Source of the DNA: Streptomyces cupreus
Lineage (GTDB): Bacteria > Actinomycetota > Actinomycetes > Streptomycetales > Streptomycetaceae
NCBI RefSeq assembly: GCF_014257025.1
Contig: NZ_JACMSF010000073.1
Span: 1 to 32,665 of the forward strand
Direction of reading: 5' to 3'
Length of the DNA stretch: 32,665 nucleotides
In this document: one piece after another, positions 1 to 8,319 of the stretch
Numbering within the stretch: position 1 is the stretch's first letter
Layout: each line of letters begins with the position of its first letter
Notes under the pieces: generated by a model
Told to the model about the DNA's origin: nothing
The model's input: only the letters and a program-made list of their open reading frames with translations
The model's database searches: none
Program-made: the position numbers and the translations under genes

Positions 1-243
1 CCCCATCTGCCCTGGGGCGACCCGCGCCGCGGCTGGGACTTCGTCTCCGCGGGCCACGGCGACGTCCCCTGGGAGGACGTCTTCCGGATGCTGCGCTCCA
101 TCGACTACCAGGGCCCGATCTCCGTGGAGTGGGAGGACGCCGGCATGGACCGGCTCCAGGGCGCTCCGGAGGCACTGGCCCGCCTGAAGGCGTACGACTT
201 CGAACCCCCGTCGGCCTCCTTCGACGCGGCGTTCGGCAACTGA
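1..243 (+). CDS. Sugar phosphate isomerase/epimerase, C-terminal fragment
   Basis: The frame is open from the first base of the window and stops with TGA at 241-243, giving the last 80 residues of a protein whose start lies outside. The fragment reads like the end of an AP-endonuclease-2-type TIM barrel: a G-x-G-D-V-P-W motif, then a strand ending SVEWED whose Glu matches the usual last metal ligand, and a tail rich in Leu, Arg and Phe. Family members isomerise or epimerise sugars, often next to oxidoreductases and ThuA proteins. It lies 83 bases before the secreted sugar dehydrogenase with no terminator between, so it is probably the preceding gene of the same operon. The substrate cannot be read from the fragment. 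Confidence 0.75.
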   Translation, partial: PHLPWGDPRRGWDFVSAGHGDVPWEDVFRMLRSIDYQGPISVEWEDAGMDRLQGAPEALARLKAYDFEPPSASFDAAFGN

Positions 244-326
244 GCTCTCTTCCATGTCTCCGGGGTGACGGCGCACCCCGGCGCAGGCACCCGCATGTAC
301 AACCGGCCCCATTCTGGAGGCAATTC

Positions 327-2810
327 GTGCACGCGAAAGACCGCACCACCCGCAGAACCGAGATCCACAGACGACGCCTGACCTTCCGCAAGACGGTCGC
401 GCTGCTCAGCGGCGCGCTGCTGGCGGGCGCGTCCCTCACCCTCGCCGCACCGCAGGCTGTCGCCGACGCCTCCGTGGCCGCCGAGGACTTCCAGCAGGTC
501 ACCCTCGCCAAGGGCGAGGCGGAGGTCGGCGAGCCCATGTCGCTCGCCGTCCTCCCGGACCGCTCCGTCCTGCACACCTCCCGCGACGGCGAACTGCGCC
601 TGACCGACGCCGCGGGCAACACCAAGCCGGCCGGCAAGCTCGACGTGTACGCGCACGACGAGGAAGGCCTCCAAGGCATCGGCGTGGACCCGGACTTCGC
701 CGACAACCGCTTCATCTACCTCTACTACGCACCCCCGTTGAACACCCCGGCGGGCGACGCCCCCGAGACCGGCACGGCGGCCGACTTCGCGCCCTTCGAC
801 GGCGTCAACCGGCTCTCCCGGTTCGTGCTGAAGACGGACGGCACCCTCGACACCGCCAGCGAGCAGAAGATCCTCGACGTCCCCGCCTCCCGTGGCATCT
901 GCTGCCACGTCGGCGGCGACATCGACTTCGACGCGGCCGGCAACCTGTATCTGTCGACCGGCGACGACACCAATCCGTTCCAGTCCGACGGCTTCACGCC
1001 GATCGACGAACGGGCGAGCCGCAACCCGGCCTTCGACGCCCAGCGCACCTCCGGCAACACCAACGACCTGCGCGGCAAGATCCTGCGGATCAAGGTGAAC
1101 GCCGACGGCTCGTACGCGATCCCGGAGGGCAACCTCTTCGCCCCCGGCACCGACAAGACGCGGCCCGAGATCTACGCGATGGGCTTCCGCAACCCGTTCC
1201 GCTTCAGCGTCGACAAGGCGACGGGCATCCTCTACGTCGGCGACTACGGCCCCGACGCCGGCGCCGCCAACCCCTCCCGAGGACCGGCGGGCCAGGTCGA
1301 GTTCGCCCGCGTCACCGGCCCCGGCAACTTCGGCTGGCCGTACTGCACCGGCGACAACGACGCCTACGTCGACTACGACTTCGCCACCGGCCAGTCCGGC
1401 GCCGCCTTCGACTGCGCCGCCCCGAAGAACACCTCGCCGAACAACACAGGGCTGACCGACCTGCCCCCGGCCCAGGCGGCCTGGATCCCGTACGACGGAG
1501 GCTCGCTGCCCGAGTTCGGCACCGGCTCCGAATCGCCGATGGGCGGCCCGGTCTACCACTACGACCCGAACCTCGACTCGCCGGTCAAGTTCCCCGAGGC
1601 CCACGACGGCGACTTCTTCGCAGGGGAGTTCGGCCGCCGCTGGATCAAGCGCATCACCAGCGACGCCGACGGCACCGTGCAGTCCATCAACGACATTCCG
1701 TGGACCGGCACCCAGGTGATGGACATGGCCTTCGGCCCGGACGGCGCGCTGTACGTCCTCGACTACGGCGTCTCCTGGTTCGGCGGCGACGAGCACTCCG
1801 CCCTGTACCGCATCGAGAACGCCACCGACGGCCACTCCCCGGTCGCGCAGGCCTCGGCGAGCCGTACCTCCGGAACCGCCCCGCTGCGGGTGCAGTTCTC
1901 CTCCGAGGGCACGACCGACCAGGACGGTGACGCCCTCACGTACAGATGGGACTTCGGCGACGGCAGCACCTCCACCGCGGCCGACCCCACGCACCGGTAC
2001 CGCGAGAACGGCACCTACACCGCGACCCTGACCGCCAAGGACCCCTCCGGCCGCACCGGCAGTGCGAGCGTGCAGGTCGTGGTGGGCAACACCGCCCCGA
2101 AGGTGACGCTCGAACTCCCGCAGGACGGGCAGCTGTTCGGCTTCGGTGACGCCATTCCGTTCAAGGTGAAGGTCAGCGACCCGGAGGACGGGACGATCGA
2201 CTGCTCCAAGGTCAAGGTCACCTTCGTCCTCGGCCACGACAGCCACGGCCACCCCGTCACCTCGGCCAACGGCTGCACCGGCACCATTCAGACCAGCGCC
2301 GACGGCGGCCACGACGAGGACGCCAACATCTTCGGGGTCATGGACGCCGAGTACACCGACGGCGGAGGCGGTGGCCAGGCCCCGCTGACCACCCACGACC
2401 AGAGCGTCCTGCAGCCCAAGCACCGCCAGGCCGAGCACTTCGGCAACGGCTCCGGGGTCTCGGTCATCACCAAGACCCCGGCCCACGGCGGCAGGACGGT
2501 CGGCGACATCGACAACGGCGACTGGATCTCCTTCACGCCGTACGCCCTCGGCAACGCGAAGTCCATGACGGCACGCATCTCGTCCGGCGGCGCGGGCGGC
2601 ACGATCGAGGTCCGTGCGGGGTCCTCGACCGGCACTCTGCTCGGCAAGGCGGCCGTGCCGGTGACCGGTGGCTGGGAGAACTTCCAGGACGTCACCGCAC
2701 AACTGACCCGGGCTCCGCGCGGCACGACCACGCTCTACCTGGTCTTCAAGGGGGCCACGGGCTCGGGGGCGCTGTTCGACGTGGACGACTTCACCTTCAC
2801 CACCGGCTGA
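327..2810 (+). CDS. Secreted GSDH-type sugar dehydrogenase with PKD domain and C-terminal carbohydrate-binding module
   Basis: Protein of 827 residues. The GTG at 327 is chosen because GGAGG lies six bases upstream (316-320) and a basic, Arg-rich n-region plus hydrophobic stretch ending near A-D-A follows, a signal peptide of about 47 residues; the frame is open further upstream but would remove it. Residues of about 50-500 form a glucose/sorbosone dehydrogenase six-blade propeller (EEGLQGIGVDPDF, LRGKILRI, AMGFRNPFRF, YVGDYGPDAG). A PKD domain follows at about 505-590 (WDFGDGS, NGTYTATLTAKD), then a less recognisable segment, and a CBM6-like beta-sandwich at about 700-827 starting QAEHF. The family usually uses PQQ to oxidise sugars; the binding modules suggest a polymeric or surface-bound substrate. 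Six bases separate it from the ThuA lipoprotein gene, so the two are co-transcribed. The true substrate and cofactor are inferred from family only. Confidence 0.88.
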   Translation: MHAKDRTTRRTEIHRRRLTFRKTVALLSGALLAGASLTLAAPQAVADASVAAEDFQQVTLAKGEAEVGEPMSLAVLPDRSVLHTSRDGELRLTDAAGNTKPAGKLDVYAHDEEGLQGIGVDPDFADNRFIYLYYAPPLNTPAGDAPETGTAADFAPFDGVNRLSRFVLKTDGTLDTASEQKILDVPASRGICCHVGGDIDFDAAGNLYLSTGDDTNPFQSDGFTPIDERASRNPAFDAQRTSGNTNDLRGKILRIKVNADGSYAIPEGNLFAPGTDKTRPEIYAMGFRNPFRFSVDKATGILYVGDYGPDAGAANPSRGPAGQVEFARVTGPGNFGWPYCTGDNDAYVDYDFATGQSGAAFDCAAPKNTSPNNTGLTDLPPAQAAWIPYDGGSLPEFGTGSESPMGGPVYHYDPNLDSPVKFPEAHDGDFFAGEFGRRWIKRITSDADGTVQSINDIPWTGTQVMDMAFGPDGALYVLDYGVSWFGGDEHSALYRIENATDGHSPVAQASASRTSGTAPLRVQFSSEGTTDQDGDALTYRWDFGDGSTSTAADPTHRYRENGTYTATLTAKDPSGRTGSASVQVVVGNTAPKVTLELPQDGQLFGFGDAIPFKVKVSDPEDGTIDCSKVKVTFVLGHDSHGHPVTSANGCTGTIQTSADGGHDEDANIFGVMDAEYTDGGGGGQAPLTTHDQSVLQPKHRQAEHFGNGSGVSVITKTPAHGGRTVGDIDNGDWISFTPYALGNAKSMTARISSGGAGGTIEVRAGSSTGTLLGKAAVPVTGGWENFQDVTAQLTRAPRGTTTLYLVFKGATGSGALFDVDDFTFTTG

Positions 2811-2825
2811 GGAGGGATGTGCGCG

Positions 2826-4166
2826 ATGAGATCAACCGGCCAACTGGGAACGGTTTTTGCGGGCACGGCCCTGCTCCTCGGCTGTATGTCGGGACCTGCC
2901 GTGTCCGAGCCCTCCGCCTCCGCCGGGGAACGGGTGCTGGTCTTCTCCAAGACCGCCGGCTTCCGACATGACTCCATCCCTGAGGGAGTGGCGGCGATCA
3001 AGGAGCTGGGCACCACGGCCGGCTTCACCGTCGACGCCACCGAGGACGCGGGGGCGTTCACGTCCGAGAACCTCCGCCGGTACGACGCCGTCGTCTTCCT
3101 GTCGACGACCGGTGATGTGCTCGACGGCGCGCAACAGCGCGCGTTCGAACGCTACGTGCGCCACGGCGGCGGCTTTATGGGCGTCCACGCGGCAGCCGAC
3201 ACCGAGTACGACTGGGCGTTCTACGGCGGGGTGGTCGGGGCGTATTTCCAGTCGCATCCGGCGATCCAGCCGGCCACGGTGGACATCGAGGACCACGCCC
3301 ACGCGTCGACCTCGCATCTGCCGACGGCCTGGAACCGGACGGACGAGTGGTACAACTACCGCTCCAACCCCCGGGAACGGGTCCATGTCCTCGCCTCCCT
3401 CGACGAGTCGTCGTACTCGGGCGGCACCATGAGCGGCGATCACCCGATCGCCTGGTGCCATACCGACCTGGGCGGTCGCGCCTTCTACACCGGCGGCGGC
3501 CACACCAAGGAGTCCTACGCGGACCCCGCCTTCCGGCAGCATCTGCTGGGCGGGCTCCGCTGGACGACCGGCGCCGCACAGGCCGACTGCCGCCCGGAGA
3601 ACGGCTACCGCCCGCTCTTCGACGGCACGGCGTCCTCGCTGTCCGCCTGGCGTCAGGCGGGCCCCGGCTCCTTCACACTGGGCGCCGACGGCTCCCTCAC
3701 CACAACCGGCGGCATGGGCCTGCTCTGGTACGCCGACCAGGGCTTCGGTGCCTACTCGCTGAAGCTCGACTGGAAGGTCGACGGAGACGACAATTCCGGT
3801 GTATTCGTGGGATTTCCGCCCTCGGACGACCCGTGGTCGGCTGTCAACAACGGCTATGAGATCCAGATCGACGCCACGGACGTCCCCGAGAAGACGACAG
3901 GGTCCGTCTACGGCTTCCGCTCCGCCGACCTGGCCAAGCGCGATCAGGCGCTGAACCCGCCGGGGGAGTGGAACACGTACGAGATCCGTGTGGAGGGCGA
4001 ACGCCTCCGTCTCTGGCTCAACGGCGTGAAGATCAACGATTTCACCAACACCGATCCGGCCCGGAGCCTGCGTGACGGGCATGTCGGCATCCAGAACCAC
4101 GGATCCGACGACCAGGTGTCCTTCCGGGACATCCGGATCAAGGAAATGCCCGTCAAGGGCGACTGA
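2826..4166 (+). CDS. ThuA-DUF1080 lipoprotein (probable 3-keto-glycoside-processing enzyme)
   Basis: Protein of 446 residues. An in-frame ATG at 2817 abuts the GGAGGG at 2811-2816, so ATG 2826, nine bases after it, is the better start. The N-terminus is a lipoprotein signal with lipobox LLGC (Cys20). Residues of about 34-255 are a ThuA-like amidotransferase-fold domain (VLVFSKTAGFRHDSI, GVHAAADTEYDW, PIAWCH, YTGGGH). Residues of about 262-446 are a DUF1080 jelly-roll domain (LFDGT, NSGVFVGF, NGYEIQI, GEWNTYEIRV, GHVGIQNHG). DUF1080 members include 3-keto-disaccharide hydrolases, and ThuA belongs to trehalose/3-keto-sugar utilisation. The fusion placed directly after a secreted sugar oxidase suggests it acts outside the membrane on oxidised glycosides. 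The domains are seen in the sequence; the reaction is inferred. A hairpin follows at 4169-4206. Confidence 0.87.
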   Translation: MRSTGQLGTVFAGTALLLGCMSGPAVSEPSASAGERVLVFSKTAGFRHDSIPEGVAAIKELGTTAGFTVDATEDAGAFTSENLRRYDAVVFLSTTGDVLDGAQQRAFERYVRHGGGFMGVHAAADTEYDWAFYGGVVGAYFQSHPAIQPATVDIEDHAHASTSHLPTAWNRTDEWYNYRSNPRERVHVLASLDESSYSGGTMSGDHPIAWCHTDLGGRAFYTGGGHTKESYADPAFRQHLLGGLRWTTGAAQADCRPENGYRPLFDGTASSLSAWRQAGPGSFTLGADGSLTTTGGMGLLWYADQGFGAYSLKLDWKVDGDDNSGVFVGFPPSDDPWSAVNNGYEIQIDATDVPEKTTGSVYGFRSADLAKRDQALNPPGEWNTYEIRVEGERLRLWLNGVKINDFTNTDPARSLRDGHVGIQNHGSDDQVSFRDIRIKEMPVKGD

Positions 4167-4168
4167 GC

Positions 4169-4206
4169 GACGGCGGGCGGGGGACGCCGGACTCCCGCCC
4201 GCCGTC
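4169..4206 (+). terminator. Strong hairpin terminator after ThuA-DUF1080 gene
   Basis: A perfect 13-bp GC-rich stem (4169-4181 paired with 4194-4206, starting GACGGCGGG) with a 12-base loop begins two bases after the TGA of the ThuA gene. Only TT follows, as is common for actinobacterial terminators. It separates the secreted sugar operon from the ebo-like operon. Confidence 0.7.
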
Positions 4207-4266
4207 TTCCACCCCCATTCCTTCCGGGGGAGTACCGGGGTTTCCCGCACGACAAGGAGGCTGCCC

Positions 4267-5433
4267 ATGTCCGTGTCCCGTTCTGGATCCCGAGTCGGAG
4301 TGTGGCTGATCGGAGCGCGTGGCTCCGTCGCCACGACGGTGGTGGCCGGCTGTGCCGCGATCTGCGCGGGCCTGCACCCGCCGACGGGCATGGTCACGGA
4401 AACCCCGCCCTTCGCCTCCTCGGAGCTGCCCCCGCTGCCCTCCCTGGTCTTCGGCGGCCACGACACCGTGGACTGCCCGCTGCCCAAGCGCGCGGAGGAA
4501 CTGGCGGCGGGCGGCGTGCTGCCGCCCGGCCTCCCGACCGCCGTGGCGTCCGAACTGGCCGCCGCGGACCGGGAGATCCGGCCGGGCGGCCCCCTCCCCG
4601 GCGACACCCGGGACCAGGAGGCCCTGATCTCCGCGTTCGCCGCCGACATCCAGGACTTCGTACGACGGCTCGGCCCGACCCGCGCGGTCGTGGTGAACGT
4701 CGCCTCGACCGAACCCCCGCCCACGGACCAGGCCCTCCCGCCCAGCACCCTGTACGCGGCGGCGGCCCTGCGCGCGGGCTGCCCGTACCTCAACTTCACC
4801 CCGTCGACGGGACTGCATCACCCGGCACTCGCCACCGCGGCCGCCGAGTCCGGGCTCCCCTACGCGGGCCGCGACGGCAAGACCGGCCAGACCCTGCTCC
4901 GGGCCGCCCTGGCCCCGATGTTCACCCAACGCGCCCTCGCGGTGCGCGCCTGGTCCGGCACGAACCTCCTGGGCGGCGGCGACGGCGCATCCCTCGCCGA
5001 CCCGGCAGCGGCAGCGGCCAAGAACGCCGGCAAGGAACGCGTCCTCGCCGACACCCTCGGCACCCCTCCGGAGGGCGAGGTCCACATCGACGACGTCCCG
5101 GCCCTCGGCGACTGGAAGACCGCCTGGGACCACGTGGCCTTCGACGGCTTCCTGGGCACCCGGATGATCCTCCAGACGATCTGGCAGGGCTGCGACTCGG
5201 CCCTGGCCGCTCCTCTGGTCCTGGACCTGGCCCGCCTGACGGCACGGGCGCATGAGAGGGGGCTGTCCGGGCCGCTCGGTGAACTCGGCTTCTATTTCAA
5301 GGATCCGGTGGGGGACGGGCCTGCGGCGCTGGCTGAGCAGTATGCGGAGCTGGTGCGGTTCGCGGAGCGGTTGCGGGCGCCCGGCGCGGGCGGCCAGGGC
5401 CGAGCCGATGGCGGGGCCGGGGAGGAGCGGTGA
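4267..5433 (+). CDS. Inositol-3-phosphate synthase-like NAD-dependent cyclase at the head of the ebo-like operon
   Basis: Protein of 388 residues. ATG 4267 has a perfect AAGGAGG (4254-4260) six bases upstream. The N-terminus carries a Rossmann nucleotide-binding turn (WLIGARGSVATT, about residues 12-23). Further family signatures are DGKTGQTLL, SGTNLLGGGDG, a Lys-rich region after it, DWKTAWDHVAFDGFLG and SALAAPLVLDL, which match in order the myo-inositol-1-phosphate synthase barrel motifs. The family converts glucose 6-phosphate to inositol phosphate by transient oxidation with NAD. The usual mycobacterial/streptomycete Ino1 has a different N-terminus, so this is a second, paralogous type. 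The gene's TGA overlaps the GTG of the prenyltransferase gene. Context suggests that it supplies a cyclitol or related head group rather than bulk inositol; that is inference. The neighbourhood resembles SCO3243-SCO3242 of S. coelicolor as I remember it. Confidence 0.85.
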   Translation: MSVSRSGSRVGVWLIGARGSVATTVVAGCAAICAGLHPPTGMVTETPPFASSELPPLPSLVFGGHDTVDCPLPKRAEELAAGGVLPPGLPTAVASELAAADREIRPGGPLPGDTRDQEALISAFAADIQDFVRRLGPTRAVVVNVASTEPPPTDQALPPSTLYAAAALRAGCPYLNFTPSTGLHHPALATAAAESGLPYAGRDGKTGQTLLRAALAPMFTQRALAVRAWSGTNLLGGGDGASLADPAAAAAKNAGKERVLADTLGTPPEGEVHIDDVPALGDWKTAWDHVAFDGFLGTRMILQTIWQGCDSALAAPLVLDLARLTARAHERGLSGPLGELGFYFKDPVGDGPAALAEQYAELVRFAERLRAPGAGGQGRADGGAGEER

Positions 5434-6623
5434 GCGGGGGTGTCGGGGGTACGGCAGTGGTGGGCACGGAAGGGGCGGGCGCGGAAGGGGCGGGCACGCG
5501 GGCCGAGGCCGGCGCTGGGCCGGGGGCGGCTGCGGACGGCAACGCGAGTGCGGCACGGGTCGATGCGGCTCGCCCGAGCCTGACCCCGAGCCCGAACCTC
5601 CCCCTCGCCTGGGCCGAACTCCTGCGCCTCCCGGCCCTGTTCACCGTCCCCGGTGACGCCCTGGCCGGCGCGGCCGCCACCGCCGTACCCCACAACTCCC
5701 GCACCCTGCTCGCCATCGGCTCCTCCTTCTGCCTCTACGAGGCCGGCATGGCCCTCAACGACTGGGCGGACCGAGAGGAGGACGCCGCCGAACGCCCCCA
5801 CCGCCCCCTGCCTTCCGGCCGCGTCAGCCCCGCCGCCGCTTTTACGGCGGCCTGCGCCCTCACCGGCGCGGGGCTGGCCCTGGCCGCCCGAGCCGGACGC
5901 CCCGCGCTGGCCGTCGCCGCACCCCTCGCCGCCACGGTCTGGGCCTACGACCTCCACCTGAAGCACACCCCGGCAGGCCCGGCAGCCATGGCAACGACCC
6001 GAGCCCTCGACCTCCTGCTGGGCGCCGCGGCCACGAGCGGCCGCACTCGCGAGGCAATCCCGTCCGCCACCCTGCTCGGCACCCACACCTGGGCGGTCAC
6101 GACGGTCTCCCGCCAGGAGAATCAGGGTGGCTCATCCGTGGCACCTCTGGCGGCATTGGCTACAACTGCCCTGCTGACGGGCCTGATCACGCGCGGCACC
6201 TCCTCTCCCTTGCGCGGCCGGGACCACGCTCCGTCCGGCACCGCTGGCACGACCGGCGCGCACGGCCTGGCGCGTATCCCGAGTGCGCAGGCCCCCTCCG
6301 CCACACAGGCCCACTCACCCGCCACCCGCGCAACTGCCCTTGCCCCCGGCCACCGTCACCGGCCACAGCTCCCCACCCTCCCCTCCTCCCTCCGCCAAGC
6401 CCTCGCCACCGCCTACGCAGCCACCGCCGCCCGCCCCTACTTCCACGCCGCCCTCAACCCCTCACCCCCACTCACCCAACGCGCCGTCGGCGGCGGCATC
6501 CGCGCCACCATCCCCCTCCAGGCCGCACTCGCCGCCCGCTCCGGCGCCACGGCCACCGCCCTGCTCGTCGCGGCCCTCGCCCCGCTGGGCCGCCGGTTCG
6601 CGAGGAAGGTGAGCATCACATGA
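5430..6623 (+). CDS. eboC: UbiA-family prenyltransferase (EboC type, SCO3242 family)
   Basis: Protein of 397 residues starting at GTG 5430, which overlaps the preceding TGA by four bases (GTGA); GGAGGAG lies just upstream. The first 45-50 residues are Gly/Ala-rich and of doubtful function. From about residue 55 the protein is a multi-pass membrane enzyme with the UbiA first Asp motif as NDWADREED (Asn110 onward) followed by RPHRPLPSG, and a second-motif region YDLHLKHT with TRALDLLLG. UbiA enzymes join a polyprenyl chain to a polar acceptor using Mg2+-bound diphosphate. A Pro/Thr/His-rich low-complexity stretch of about 70 residues (about 275-335) interrupts the C-terminal half, which ends with GGGIRATIPLQA. 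Neighbouring ebo genes support the EboC assignment. Donor and acceptor are unknown. Confidence 0.85.
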   Translation: MSGGVGGTAVVGTEGAGAEGAGTRAEAGAGPGAAADGNASAARVDAARPSLTPSPNLPLAWAELLRLPALFTVPGDALAGAAATAVPHNSRTLLAIGSSFCLYEAGMALNDWADREEDAAERPHRPLPSGRVSPAAAFTAACALTGAGLALAARAGRPALAVAAPLAATVWAYDLHLKHTPAGPAAMATTRALDLLLGAAATSGRTREAIPSATLLGTHTWAVTTVSRQENQGGSSVAPLAALATTALLTGLITRGTSSPLRGRDHAPSGTAGTTGAHGLARIPSAQAPSATQAHSPATRATALAPGHRHRPQLPTLPSSLRQALATAYAATAARPYFHAALNPSPPLTQRAVGGGIRATIPLQAALAARSGATATALLVAALAPLGRRFARKVSIT

Positions 6624-7561
6624 CCCCCGCAGCAGGCCGCCCCCTCTCCGCCACCTCCCTCCGCTTCGGCTACGGCACCAACGGCCTCGCCGACCTCCGC
6701 CTGGACGACGCCCTCGGTCTCCTCGCCGACCTCGGCTACGACGGCGTCGGACTGACCCTCGACCATATGCACCTGGACCCGTTGGCCCCGGACCTCGCCG
6801 CTCGGGTCGACCGAGTCGCCCACCGTCTGGACACCCTCGGACTGGGCGTCACCGTCGAAACCGGCGCCCGCTATGTGCTCGACCCGCGCCGCAAACACGG
6901 CCCCTCCCTGCTCGACCCCGACCCGAACGCCCGCGCCCGCCGCATCGGCCTCCTGATCCGTGCCGTCCGGATCGCCGCCGACCTCGGCGCCCACGCCGTG
7001 CACTGCTTCAGCGGCATCACCCCGGACGGCACCGACCCGGACACCGCCTGGAAACGCCTGGCCGAGGCCCTGGCCCCCGTCCTGGACGCGGCCACGTCCG
7101 CCGAGGTCCCCCTCGCCATCGAACCCGAGCCCGGTCACCTCCTCGCCACCCTCGCCGACTTCCACCACCTCCGCCGCGTCCTCGGCGACCCCGAGCCCCT
7201 CGGACTCACCCTCGACATCGGCCACTGCCAGTGCCTCGAACCCCTCCCTCCAGCCGACTGCGTCCGCGCCGCCGCCCCTTGGCTGCGCCACGTCCAGATC
7301 GAGGACATGCGCCGCGGCGTCCATGAACACCTCCCCTTCGGAGCGGGCGAGATCGACTTCCCGCCCGTCCTCGCGGCCCTCGCCGCCACCGGCTACCAGG
7401 GCCTGACCGTCGTGGAACTGCCCCGCCACTCCCACGCCGGCCCCCACCACGCCGAACTCTCCCTCCCGTTCCTCCGCAACGCCGCCACCGTCGCCGCGGC
7501 ACCCACCGAGCCCTCACACCCCGGCGAGCCCTCCGCCACCCCCGAAGGGAGCACCCCATGA
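6620..7561 (+). CDS. TIM-barrel sugar phosphate isomerase/epimerase of the ebo-like operon
   Basis: Protein of 313 residues, cytoplasmic. ATG 6620 overlaps the TGA of eboC (ATGA), which fixes the start. It belongs to the AP-endonuclease-2/xylose-isomerase-like TIM barrels: strand 1 FGYGTNGLADL, then metal-ligand candidates IEPEPGHLL (Glu), LDIGHCQC (Asp and His), HVQIEDM and VVELPRHSH (Glu). The length is usual for the family. It lies between eboC and eboA and is a separate gene from EboE, so this operon has two cytoplasmic barrels of this fold. The likely reaction is isomerisation or epimerisation of a phosphorylated or keto sugar or cyclitol. The exact substrate cannot be told. The C-terminal 20 residues are Pro/Thr/Ala-rich. 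Confidence 0.85.
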   Translation: MTPAAGRPLSATSLRFGYGTNGLADLRLDDALGLLADLGYDGVGLTLDHMHLDPLAPDLAARVDRVAHRLDTLGLGVTVETGARYVLDPRRKHGPSLLDPDPNARARRIGLLIRAVRIAADLGAHAVHCFSGITPDGTDPDTAWKRLAEALAPVLDAATSAEVPLAIEPEPGHLLATLADFHHLRRVLGDPEPLGLTLDIGHCQCLEPLPPADCVRAAAPWLRHVQIEDMRRGVHEHLPFGAGEIDFPPVLAALAATGYQGLTVVELPRHSHAGPHHAELSLPFLRNAATVAAAPTEPSHPGEPSATPEGSTP

Positions 7562-8319
7562 CCCACCCCCGCCCCACGACGGGCGCCCCGGCGGCGGGCA
7601 ACCAGGACTCTCGGCCCGCTCCGAGCCGCCCTCAGCCCACCGAGGGCGTTCCCCCGACCCCCCTCGCCCTCACCCCACCTCCCACCCTCCACGCCCACCT
7701 CACCACCCACCTGGCCGGAGCCGCCCGTGCCTGGCTGGACCAGGCCCTCGAGGAGGCCGCCGCCAACCCCGGCACCCACGGGCCCATCTCCGTATGGGAG
7801 TTGCGCCTGGCCGAGGCGGGCCGCCGCTGTGGCTCCGAGTACGCCGACGCCGCACGCGTCCTCATCCTGCACGCCGCCCGAGCCGACACCGACGCCGTCA
7901 CCCGCGTCTACTTCCAGGGCACCGGCGCCGAACGCCGCGCCGTCCTGCACGCCCTGCCCCATCTCGTGCCCGGCCCGGACGCCCTCCCGCTGATCGAGGA
8001 CGCCCTGCGCACCAACGACACCGGCCTTCTCGCCGCCGCCGTCGGGCCGTACGCCGCCCGGCACCTCGACCCCCACCAGTGGCGGCACGCGGTCCTGAAG
8101 TGCCTGTTCACCGGCGTGTCCGTCAGCGCGGTGGCCGACCTGGAGGGCCGGGCCCGCGCCGACGCCGAACTCGCCCGCATGCTCGGCGACTACGCAGCCG
8201 AACGCACCGCCGCGGGCCGTCCCGTACCGGAGGACCTGTACCGCGTCCTGGCTCTGACCGAATCCGGCTCCACACCCCCACCGCACGGCTCGGCCCACCC
8301 CCACGGCAAGGAGTCCTGA
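7558..8319 (+). CDS. eboA: EboA-domain protein
   Basis: Protein of 253 residues. ATG 7558 overlaps the TGA of the preceding gene. After a Pro/Thr/Ala-rich leader of about 35 residues, the rest is all-helical: two blocks around EAGRRCGSEYADAARVL and YFQGTGAERRAVLHALPHL, then EDALRTNDTGLLAAAVGPYA and HAVLKCLFTGVSV, matching the HEAT-like EboA domain. EboA has no known enzymatic activity. In cyanobacteria the ebo cluster is needed to move the scytonemin precursor to the periplasm, and homologous clusters occur in Pseudomonas and eustigmatophyte endosymbionts; these are literature facts recalled from memory. No membrane segment or signal peptide is visible. I am confident in the family; the role in this organism is open. 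Confidence 0.85.
   Translation: MTHPRPTTGAPAAGNQDSRPAPSRPQPTEGVPPTPLALTPPPTLHAHLTTHLAGAARAWLDQALEEAAANPGTHGPISVWELRLAEAGRRCGSEYADAARVLILHAARADTDAVTRVYFQGTGAERRAVLHALPHLVPGPDALPLIEDALRTNDTGLLAAAVGPYAARHLDPHQWRHAVLKCLFTGVSVSAVADLEGRARADAELARMLGDYAAERTAAGRPVPEDLYRVLALTESGSTPPPHGSAHPHGKES

Noticed and set aside
105..2702. Open frame of 865 codons on the minus strand
   Set aside because: Lies opposite the well-supported GSDH gene, has a repetitive Val/Gly/Ala/Arg composition and no recognisable domain; a high-GC shadow.
2832..4799. Open frame of 655 codons on the minus strand
   Set aside because: Spans the antisense of two genes and the terminator between them; no domain or ribosome site.
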